From positions 62,001-126,000 of the forward strand of contig JAWDGP010003375.1 of assembly GCA_033675545.1 (NCBI GenBank): a stretch of DNA of 64,000 bases, in the 5' to 3' direction. Below, piece by piece: positions 13,383 to 22,259 of the stretch. The stretch comes from Elysia crispata. Taxonomy: Eukaryota > Mollusca > Gastropoda > Plakobranchidae. Within the stretch, counting starts at the first letter, position 1. The number at the start of each line of letters is the position of its first letter. The position numbers and the translations under genes were made by a program. The notes below the pieces were generated by a model. It was not told where the DNA came from, ran no database searches, and saw only the letters and a list, made by a program, of their open reading frames with translations.

Positions 13383-15917
13383 GAAAGAGAGTAGACTGTG
13401 GAATCGATCCAAATGCACTATATTATAATGAAGAGCCGTCTACTCGAATGAGTAATGAGGAAACATTTGGACCTTGAACCACCCCTCATTAAAATGATAT
13501 TTCCTATCAACGGTATCAACATTTTAAAACAAATATTCCACCCAATAGGCTGCTGTCAACTCTCCAACAACACTGACCTAAGCAAGCGCTCGACTCTCCT
13601 CGGGTAGGGTCTCGGGTAGTTGTGCGACTCACCTCGGGTAGGATACCCGTAAGTTGGGCGACTCACCTCGGGTAGGATCCCCGTAAGTTGTGCGGCTCAC
13701 CTCGGGTAGGATCCCCGTAAGTTGTGCGGCTCACCTCGGGTAGGATCCCCGTAAGTTGTGCGGCTCACCTCGGGTAGGATCCCCGTAAGTTGTGCGGCTC
13801 ACCTCGGGTAGGATCCCCGTAAGTTGGGCGACTCACCCCGGGTAGGATCCCCGTAAGTTGGGCGACTCACCCCGGGTAGGATCCCCGTAAGTTGGGCGAC
13901 TCACCTCGGGTAGGATCCCCGTAAGTTGGGCGACTCACCTCGGGTAGGATCCCCGTAAGTTGGGCGACTCACCTCGGGTAGGATCCCCGTAAGTTGGGCG
14001 ACTCACCTCGGGTAGGATCCCCGTAAGTTGGGCGACTCACCTCGGGTAGGATCCCCGTAAGTTGGGCGGCTCACCTCGGGTAGGATCCCCGTAAGTTGGG
14101 CGGCTCACCTCGGGTAGGATCCCCGTAAGTTGGGCGGCTCACCTCGGGTAGGATCCCCGTAAGTTGGGCGACTCACCTCGGGTAGGATCCCCGTAAGTTG
14201 GGCGGCTCACCTCGGGTAGGATCCCCGTAAGTTGGGCGGCTCACCTCGGGTAGGATCCCCGTAAGTTGGGCGACTCACCTCGGGTAGGATCCCCGTAAGT
14301 TGGGCGGCTCACCTCGGGTAGGATCCCCGTAAGTTGGGCGGCTCACCTCGGGTAGGATCCCCGTAAGTTGGGCGGCTCACCTCGGGTAGGATCCCCGTAA
14401 GTTGGGCGGCTCACCTCGGGTAGGATCCCCGTAAGTTGGGCGACTCACCTCGGGTAGGATCCCCGTAAGTTGGGCGGCTCACCTCGGGTAGAATCCCTGT
14501 AAGTTGGGCGGCTCACCTCGGGTAGGATCCCCGTAAGTTGGGCGACTCACCTCGGGTAGGATCCCCGTAAGTTGGGCGACTCACCTCGGGTAGGATCCCC
14601 GTAAGTTGGGCGGCTCACCTCGGGTAGGATCCCCGTAAGTTGGGCGGCTCACCTCGGGTAGGATCCCCGTAAGTTGGGCGACTCACCTCGGGTAGGATCC
14701 CCGTAAGTTGGGCGACTCACCTCGGGTAGGATCCCCGTAAGTTGGGCGACTCACCTCGGGTAGGATCTCCGTAAGTTGTGCCACTCACCTCGGATAGGAT
14801 CCCCGTAAGTTGGGCGACTTACCTCGGGTAGGTTCCCTGTTCGTTGGGCCACTCACCTAGGGTAGGATCTCTGTAAGTTGGGCCACTCGACAAGATAGAA
14901 TCCGGGTTATTTGGGTCACTCACCTAAGATAGAATCCCGATAGTTGGGCCACTCACCTCGGATAGGATCCCCGTAAGTTGGACCACTCACCTCGGGTAGG
15001 ATCTCGGTTAGTTGGGCCACTAACCTAGGATAGGATCCCGCTTAGTTGGGCGACTCACCTCGGATAGGATCCCGGTTAGTTGGGCGACTCACCTCGAATA
15101 GGATCCCGGTAAGTTGGGCGACTCACCTCGGGTAGGATCCCCGTAAGTTGGGCCACTCACTTAGGATAGGATCCCGGGTAGTTGGGCCACTCATCTCGGA
15201 TAGGATCCCGGTAAGTTGGGCGTCTCACCTCGGGTAGGGTCTCCGTAAGTTGGGCCACTCACCTCGGGTAGGATCACGGTTAGTTGGACCACTCACCTAG
15301 GGTAAGATCTCGGTTAGTTGGGCGACTTACCTACGGTAGGATCCCGGTAAGTTTGGCCACTCACCTAGGATAAGATCCTGGTTAGTTGGGCGACTCACCT
15401 AGGGTAGGATCCCGGTAAGTTGGGCCACTCACCTTGGGTAGGATCCCGGTAAGTTGGGCCACTCACCTAGGATAGGATCCTGGTTAGTTGGGCCACTCAC
15501 CTAGGATAGGATCCTGGTTAGTTGGGCAGCTCACCTAGGATAGGATCCTGGTTAGTTGGGCGACCCACCTAGGGTAGGATCCCGGTAAGTTGGACCACTC
15601 ACCTAGGGTGGGATCCCGGTAAGTTGGGCCACTCACCTAGGGTAGGATCCCGGTATGTTGGGCCACTCACCTTGGGTAGGATCCCGGTAAGTTGGGCCAC
15701 TCACTTAAGGTAGGATCCTGGTTTGTTGGGCGACTTACCTCGGATAGGGCCCCGGATAGTTGGGCGACAGGAGCGTCTGTTCTGTTCTGTTCACCTCAAC
15801 TGTCAGCGACTTTGTGCATTGCGATCTCACAGCTACAGTGATGTATGGATTAGACGCACATTTAGGTTACAAAAGACAGTTGGGAAAAGAAAAACAGAAA
15901 TTAGATTTAAAGTTAAA

Positions 15918-15993
<76 letters not shown>

Positions 15994-16541
15994 ATTTTCA
16001 TCTCAAAAACTTATAATATATATATATATATATATATTATAAGTTTTTGAGATGAAAATTGATGGAATAAATATAATTATATTACAAATCTCTATTATAA
16101 GTGAATTGAAAGTAGTTTCAATCTAGTCTATAATTTTCGCCCCAAGAACTTAAAAACTCAGCTATCTCTACCCTGAACAGACGGTGGACAGTTAGGGTGG
16201 TTAGAGCCACTAGGGTTACTGACTTTCTGAACATCGAGTCCACTCCATAATCACGTAGGCCAAAGATAAACATTCGGGTTCGAAATAGTAAAAAAAGTTT
16301 TTAACTGATTACACCATGGGAGCAATTAGGAACTTTGTTTGCTACCTTGTCACGACTAGAGGCTCGCGATATCAGTCTCTTTAAGCTTCCAGGCTAAACA
16401 AGTGACGTGCCTGTTTAACAGAAGTGATTATCGTGTCAAAAGAAAAAAAAGGTCCAAGATTTCTCTAAAACATTTTTATTACTACTTACAACAGATGAGG
16501 ATCAAAGCACTCCAAGACCAAATGAAGACCCATCGTGCCAT
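6573..16541 (-). CDS. Single-CUB-domain type I membrane protein, complete, 5 exons, 183 aa
   Basis: Coding exons on the minus strand are 16490-16541, 15739-15799, 12179-12303, 9470-9631 and 6573-6724. They join in phases 1, 2, 1, 1 to give 552 nt. The product starts with a signal peptide (residues 1-17, ending SALILIC), then one CUB domain (about 24-130), a short linker, a transmembrane helix (about 146-171) and a 12-residue basic/acidic tail. CUB hallmarks are SPNYPGPYP (29-37), CTW (42-44), FCYLD (69-73), SVTDG (76-80), SLCGS (90-94) and GFNISV (123-128). N-glycosylation sequons are N21-R-T and N125-I-S. The usual first CUB cysteine, before SPNYP, is absent, so C42 lacks its normal partner while C70 and C92 remain. 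CUB domains usually bind proteins or glycans outside the cell; the partner here is unknown. A TATA box lies 58 bases before the ATG. Introns 2-4 are expanded by minisatellites. I know no named orthologue. Confidence 0.85.
6960..9205 (-). repeat. 42-bp minisatellite filling intron 4 of the CUB gene (about 50 units)
   Basis: Units of about 42 bp run from roughly 6960 to 9205; the most regular block is 7390-8960. On the plus strand a unit reads roughly GGATCAGTATGGGGAAGG then ATATCCTTGTGTTCCATGGTCAAA. Because 42 is divisible by 3 and units lack stops, long ORFs appear on both strands (plus 7261-8547, repeating GQRISMGKDILVFH; minus 7684-8988, repeating MEHKDILPHTDPLT). The plus-strand consensus contains no AC dinucleotide, so the transcribed minus strand has almost no GT and no splice donors. 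I see no similarity to the flanking exons. Confidence 0.9.
9470..9631 (-). CDS. CUB gene exon 4: C-terminal half of the CUB domain
   Basis: Acceptor TCTATTTCATTAG; donor GATAGAG|GTCAGT. Enters and leaves in phase 1. Encodes residues 80-133, including SLCGSF and the closing strand GFNISV. Reading past the donor the frame stays open for 26 codons, which could give a soluble form if the intron is retained. Confidence 0.85.
9968..10026. repeat. (GTT)n microsatellite in CUB intron 3
   Basis: A run of GTT triplets with one interruption (GTCGATG). Confidence 0.95.
10190..12178 (-). repeat. Minisatellite of intron 3 built from the exon 3 end and splice donor
   Basis: Next to exon 3 (about 11330-12178) degenerate units of roughly 34-40 bp each contain, on the minus strand, versions of CTCTGTAACTGATG|GTAAG. 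That is the exact end of exon 3 (TTCTCTGTAACTGATG) plus its donor GTAAGCTAG. I count more than 20 such copies. Further from the exon (about 10370-11120) there are about 16 much more uniform units of 48 or 51 bp. These differ by a CAATAGGTATA versus CGATACGGCATATA segment and retain the related TTTGTAACTTGTG core. The outermost part (10190-10330) is again degenerate. Confidence 0.88.
12179..12303 (-). CDS. CUB gene exon 3: central CUB segment
   Basis: Acceptor CTTCTGTTTTCAG; donor CTGATG|GTAAGC. Enters in phase 2 and leaves in phase 1. Encodes residues about 38-79, including CTWNLRA, FCYLDIF and SVTD. Its last 20 or so bases are the seed of the adjacent intronic array. Confidence 0.88.
12689..12774. 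repeat. (TC)n microsatellite with preceding C-run, CUB intron 2
   Basis: Pure TC repeat preceded by a run of C at 12670-12682. It creates the Ser/Leu and Arg/Glu ORFs in this place, which are not genes. Confidence 0.97.
13305..13379. repeat. (GA)n microsatellite, CUB intron 2
   Basis: Pure GA repeat of about 75 bases. Confidence 0.97.
13594..15738 (-). repeat. 35-bp minisatellite of intron 2 built from the exon 2 end and splice donor (about 60 units)
   Basis: The array abuts exon 2 directly. On the minus strand a typical unit reads GTCGCCCAACTTACGGGG then ATCCTACCCGAGGTGA. The last 35 bases across the exon 2 junction read GTCGCCCAACTATCCGGGG then CCCTATCCGAG|GTAA, and the next unit starts immediately with GTCGCCCAAC. 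Units near the exon (about 14790-15738) are diverged, and some differ from the exon copy at only about three positions over 27. Units at 13650-14790 are almost identical, differing mainly at a GCGGC/GCGAC site. Nearly every unit presents AG|GTGAGT, a strong donor, on the transcribed strand. Confidence 0.92.
15739..15799 (-). CDS. CUB gene exon 2: start of the CUB domain
   Basis: Acceptor GTCGCTGACAG (weak pyrimidine tract); donor TATCCGAG|GTAAGT. Enters in phase 1, leaves in phase 2. Encodes about residues 18-37, with sequon N21-R-T and the CUB signature SPNYPGPYP. This exon is the source of the neighbouring 35-bp satellite. Confidence 0.82.
15920..15990. repeat. (TA)n microsatellite, CUB intron 1
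   Basis: Pure TA repeat of about 70 bases, directly left of the palindrome at 15991-16062. Confidence 0.97.
15991..16062. repeat. 72-bp perfect palindrome in CUB intron 1
   Basis: Arms TCAATTTTCATCTCAAAAAC and its exact complement GTTTTTGAGATGAAAATTGA flank an AT-alternating centre that is itself palindromic. The whole can fold into one uninterrupted hairpin or cruciform. Confidence 0.9.
16490..16541 (-). CDS. CUB gene exon 1: signal peptide
   Basis: ATG at 16541-16539 begins MARWVFIWSWSALILIC, a short hydrophobic signal sequence. Donor CTGTT|GTAAGTAG, phase 1. I chose this start because it is the only upstream exon whose phase matches exon 2 and it lies just downstream of a TATA box. Confidence 0.82.
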
Positions 16542-16598
16542 TATGGTGTAGAGGTTTACAAGACAAGGCGCTAGCTCAAACAATACCGTCTAGATTGC

Positions 16599-16604
16599 TT
16601 TATA
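16599..16604 (-). promoter_or_regulatory. TATA box of the CUB gene
   Basis: Minus strand CATATAAAGC, 58 bases before the start codon. This predicts transcription from about 16570 and a 5' leader of about 30 bases. Confidence 0.5.
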
Positions 16605-16609
16605 TGCCT

Positions 16610-17401
<792 letters not shown>

Positions 17402-17860
17402 TCTCTTGGCGGATTATCGGATCTCTCGGAAAATACCGGTGCAGCGGCTATTGAGTGCATTCAGTCTCCAGTCCTGCACTAGACACAACAGTGTTTGTGT
17501 CAGTTGGTGGAATTCTGGTAGGGTAGGGAGAGAACCTATTGAAGTCTTGTGGAGTGGAAGGAGACTATGTCACTTGATAAATTTCTGATAGGGAAGAGAG
17601 AGAGGCTAAAATTGTATCCTAGTCTAGAGGAAGGAATGTGTGTCAATGGTTAAAATTGTAATAGAAAAGGTAGAAAAGCTATTTAAGTCTAAACTAAAAG
17701 AAGGAATCTGTCTCAATATTATTGGCAAAATTCTGATAGAAGAGGGAGAAACGCTATCAAAGTCTAAACAAGAGGAAGGAATTTGGTTAGCAGTTTCTTC
17801 TCCTCAAGCTCATCTTTACTTTACCATTCTTCTCTTTTTTGTTTCTCCTATCTTTCGGCT

Positions 17861-18382
17861 TCATTGTTATATTTCCCTTCTCAACTTATACAAAATATCT
17901 TCATTGTTATATTTCCCTTCTCAACTTATACAAAATATCTTCATTGTTATATTTCCCTTCTCAACTTATACAAAATATCTTCATTGTTATATTTCCCTTC
18001 TCAACTTATACAAAATATCTTCATTGTTATATTTCCCTTCTCAACTTATACAAAATATCTTCATTGTTATATTTCCCTTCTCAACTTATACAAAATATCT
18101 TCATTGTTATATTTCCCTTCTCAACTTATACAAAATATCTTCATTGTTATATTTCCCTTCTCAACTTATACAAAATATCTTCATTGTTATATTTCCCTTC
18201 TCAACTTATACAAAATATCTTCATTGTTATATTTCCCTTCTCAACTTATACAAAATATCTTCATTGTTATATTTCCCTTCTCAACTTATACAAAATATCT
18301 TCATTGTTATATTTCCCTTCTCAACTTATACAAAATATCTTCATTGTTATATTTCCCTTCTCAACTTATACAAAATATCTTC
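17861..18382. repeat. Perfect 40-bp tandem array, about 13 copies
   Basis: Unit TTCATTGTTATATTTCCCTT followed by CTCAACTTATACAAAATATC, repeated without a visible mismatch. The unit has no stop in any plus-strand frame. Since 40 is not a multiple of 3, three overlapping ORFs of 231-259 codons result, cycling through all three frames. Nothing else suggests they are translated. Confidence 0.95.
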
Positions 18383-18753
18383 TACCAACTTCCTCTTTCC
18401 TCAGCTTTTTATTTTTTGATTATTCTGTTCCTCCTCTCTTACACCGCTCCTTCCCCCTTTTCCTTCAACATGTTTCTGTTGGTTTTGTTTGCTCTGATCA
18501 CAGCTTCCACCCTAGAATTAATTGGGTATTATGAGGCTTAATCAGATCGCTCCAAGGATCAGCTTAGGACAGCTTCAGACGAACGAATGGTGTGTTCTTG
18601 TGTTCCCTCATACCTTTCCGTTTCTATAGCTGTCTATCTGCCTGCCTGTCTACCTCTGTCTGTCTGTCTCTCTCTCTTGCTCTGCCGATGAAGCTGGTTG
18701 AAGCTCTCTTACTCTATGTCACAGGGAATCTAGGGAAAATATCATGCTGCTGA

Positions 18754-18756
<3 letters not shown>
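18383..18756. other. Intergenic, nothing recognised
   Basis: Contains a CTGTCTGTC-rich stretch (about 18630-18680) and a 23-codon ORF at 18470-18541 with a hydrophobic start. No gene is supported. Confidence 0.4.
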
Positions 18757-18985
<229 letters not shown>

Positions 18986-18989
18986 GTGT

Positions 18990-20260
18990 GTATGTGCCAC
19001 GATTCAAGGAAGAATAAATGCGAGCTCGATGAACCATGGAGATGCGGGAGCAGTTGAGTTAAATATATATTGTTACGCCAGTGTGCAAAAACTTCTATCA
19101 TTTGCCCATTCATGTGTGAGATGAATGCATAAAGGTCTTCTGATGGTGGACTGCTATAGTTTTCTAGTCGGGTGAGTTATGCACGGTAACCTACTCTATT
19201 ATCATTACTGTGCAGGTAAAATAACATTGTGGATGTGCATGAGCAGAGACAGGCGATATATTATTTCATGGTTATTTTTTCTTTAAAAAAATATAATTTG
19301 TGAATGCACACTCGAGTGACTTGAGTTTTATAGAAATGGTAATACTGATGAGATAATGCATACCTCAGAAGCGGGCTTTCCAAGCTGCTGCTAATATCTG
19401 ACTGAAATTAATTAGAATAATTGTGTGAGAAATTTTAGTAGGTGCAAAGCATAGATATGGCGGAAAACATCCTATTGATACTGTTGTGAAATCGCTAAAC
19501 TGGAGCTCATGTATAGAATCTTATTTTGAATGAAGGGCTACATTGAATGGATCGAAATTTCCTAAATTAATCCAATGTAATTTGAAGTCATCAACTCCAT
19601 GCCTAGAACAATATGAGTGTTCCCTGATAGTGATACATATACCATATTGATTTGGAATACATTTTTCTTATTTACGTCGATTTGCTATCTTTCAGTCCCG
19701 GACTTGAATTTTGCCATCCCTAGAGCGGGCACAGATAGAAGCCTCAGTGGTTTCTGAACGATATTAAGATTCTTCATTACAAGCGCCGTGGCTGGCTGTT
19801 TTACTCAGGCTGTACGGCTGTTTTTCGTGGCCTAGCCTATGTGTTGAAACTATCTAGTTCTAGAGAAGCAGCAATACTCTTGTTTTTGTCAATCAGAATC
19901 CTGCATGTGATAAAGTTTATACTTTAAGTCATGTATTCCTCAGCAAAAGCCTCTTTCAGAGGGAAACGTGAGAAAACCGACGAGACAAAGTAAGAAAAGT
20001 GACGAGACAAAGAAAAATGGCGTTCACCAGTTGTTCTCAACACATGCAGCCACTGAAAAATTCGTCCAAATATTTATAATAGAACGTTGGGGTTAAAATT
20101 GTGTAAATCGAAGGTAGGGGAAAAAAGCGGAAGGGGGGGGGGGGGAGGGGGGGCACAGAGGGAAGAAGTATACCAAGCGGGCAAGGAATTTCATATTTTT
20201 TTTAAATGCAGGCCAGGTTAAAATGAAGCAATGCTGTGACAATCACACTCAATTCCACAA
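18990..20260. other. Intergenic, nothing recognised
   Basis: Unique-looking AT-rich DNA with a G-run at about 20136-20158. No ORF with a recognisable domain and no RNA gene was seen. Confidence 0.4.
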
Positions 20261-20319
20261 TAACAACAACAACAACAACAACAACAACAATAATAATAAT
20301 AATAATAATAATAATAATC
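20261..20319. repeat. (AAC)n(AAT)n compound microsatellite
   Basis: AAC triplets switching to AAT triplets; creates the poly-Asn ORF at 20223-20435. Confidence 0.97.
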
Positions 20320-21890
20320 ATCGTTACATCCCTCTGACTATGCGTATGATAATTATACATGTACACACATGCCACCTTAACAAGCTACAGTTACAATTAT
20401 CAGTAAAGCTTTTGATATTTTTAAGAATGTTTTGAAAAGATGCGTTTTTAGACCTGTTGAAACTCAGATTCCGATGTTATTTATCACACACTCAAACAGA
20501 AAAAGGTCTAAACAGCAGTATGGATTTAAAAAAAAAAAAAAACAATAAAAGACAAAGAAATGTTTAGTGGATAATTTTACACCGCCTCGTACCAAGAGCT
20601 TTGCTTAAATAGTTGAAGAAACTATGCTTACTGGTTTTACTTGAACCATACTTTACTGGGCTGTGATGTGAACAGTAAATCTTGTAAGTATACCAGAGCA
20701 GCACTTTTTTTTTTTTTTTTTACCTAGCTGATCCTTTGTGAGTTAAGAAAAGCATGATTGGTCTTCATAGTGCGCAATATCTAAAAATCCTTTTTTTTTT
20801 CAACTTTGTAATTACCATGTCAATACAAACCGTTCTTTATTCAATGAATTTCCATACCGAAACCTTATGTTTAGTTTTTTGTTGAAAATTGTAGTCAACT
20901 GTAACTGTGAGTTGAATAGATCTGAAGAGCGGTTTTACCGGGATTTACACATGTACACATATGTATATATTATAAGAAGGAAACCTCGTCATGGGTGATC
21001 AGATACCAGAATTATGAACTACTTTGAAACTCGGGCTCTATATTTTAATCACATATTTATTTTTGAACAAAATTCGTTTAATACTTTTTTTTTGTGGTAT
21101 CAGCTTTTTATCAACTTAAGAGAAAAGTATAAAATATTTTCGTTTGGCCCTTCAATATTTTAATAAATGCAATCAGTCTTAGGTTGTAAAACGCTAAAAT
21201 ATTTGGGGTTAATAAAGTAAGACTTAAATAGAATTTTAGGTGTGATACAAATAGAAATTCTGATATGTACATTAAATTCAATCTTAATGTGACATACTGA
21301 ACCGAGTTCCAAAACTATTAAAGGGGCTGTGTAAGATGTCAATGCCATTGTGACAGAAAATTCTTATTGATACTACAGTGAAACTCCTACACTGTATTTA
21401 ACAACACTAGAATAGCGACAATCATTGCTATAACGACAGATCTGAAAATACCCGTTTTTTTTCTTTATTTCAGCAATAACGAGTATGGTTACCGCTTTCC
21501 CCCCTGTAATAACAACTAGATCAAAGGGTACAAAGGAAAGAAAGCACCAAAATTTTTCAAAGGAAAAAAAATCTTGTGCATGTTGTCTTGCCTGCATTGC
21601 TACGGTACAAATACAAAAGACAAGGGATGCAGGCTTTCAGGCCTTTCCTCCCGTTAAAGCGTAGTCTCGACCTGGTAATAGTCTCATCAGAGCTCTGGTA
21701 TCACACAGCGTGTGGTCCAACAAGCTGTACGTGTTACACATGCATCTCACTAATCACAGCAAAGATTTTCGGAAATCTCCCATTCATCACAATAACTTCT
21801 TTATTCAATTTTGCGGGAATAACTGCAACCCTTACTATAACGATACTTTACGAAAAGATCAAGAGTTGTCGTTATTCCCGAGTTCTACTG
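20320..21890. other. Intergenic, with one outlying copy of the 57-bp repeat
   Basis: No gene was recognised. At about 21318-21360 (GGGGCTGTGTAAGATGTC onward) there is a single diverged copy of the unit tandemly repeated at 21893-22231. It is joined to a GATACTACAGTGAAACTCC segment. Confidence 0.5.
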
Positions 21891-21892
21891 TA

Positions 21893-22231
21893 ATAATAGG
21901 CCTGCGTAAGATGTGATTGCCTATGTAATGGAAAATTTGATTAAAACTAATAATAGGCCTGTGCAAGATGTCATTGCCAATGTAATGGAAAATTTGATTA
22001 AAACTAATTATAGGCCTGTGTAAGATGTCATTGCAAATGTAATGGAAAATTTGATTAAAACTAATAATATTAATAGGGCTGTGTAAGATATCATTGCCAA
22101 TATGATAGAACATTTTATTAAAAGTAATAATAGGCCTGCGTAAGATGTCATTGCCAGTATGATGGAACATTTTATTAAAACTAATAATAGGCCTGTGTAA
22201 GATGTCATTGCCAGTATGATGGAAAAATTTG
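21893..22231. repeat. 57-bp-class tandem array, about 6 copies
   Basis: Units contain TAATAGGCCTGTGTAAGATG then TCATTGCCAATGTAATGG then AAAATTTGATTAAAAC. Spacing varies slightly and copies differ at several positions. Confidence 0.9.
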
Positions 22232-22259
22232 ATTATGTGAAAAAATGAGAAACTTATTT

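Noticed and set aside
10190..15738. CRISPR-like appearance of regular repeats
   Set aside because: The units are contiguous without unique spacers, the genome is eukaryotic, and the units align to exon-donor junctions.
17640..18541. Three overlapping ORFs of about 230-260 codons
   Set aside because: Caused by a stop-free 40-bp unit rotating through the frames.
18470..18541. Short ORF starting MFLLVLFALITASTLELIGY, like a signal peptide
   Set aside because: Only 23 codons, no donor in phase and no downstream exon found.
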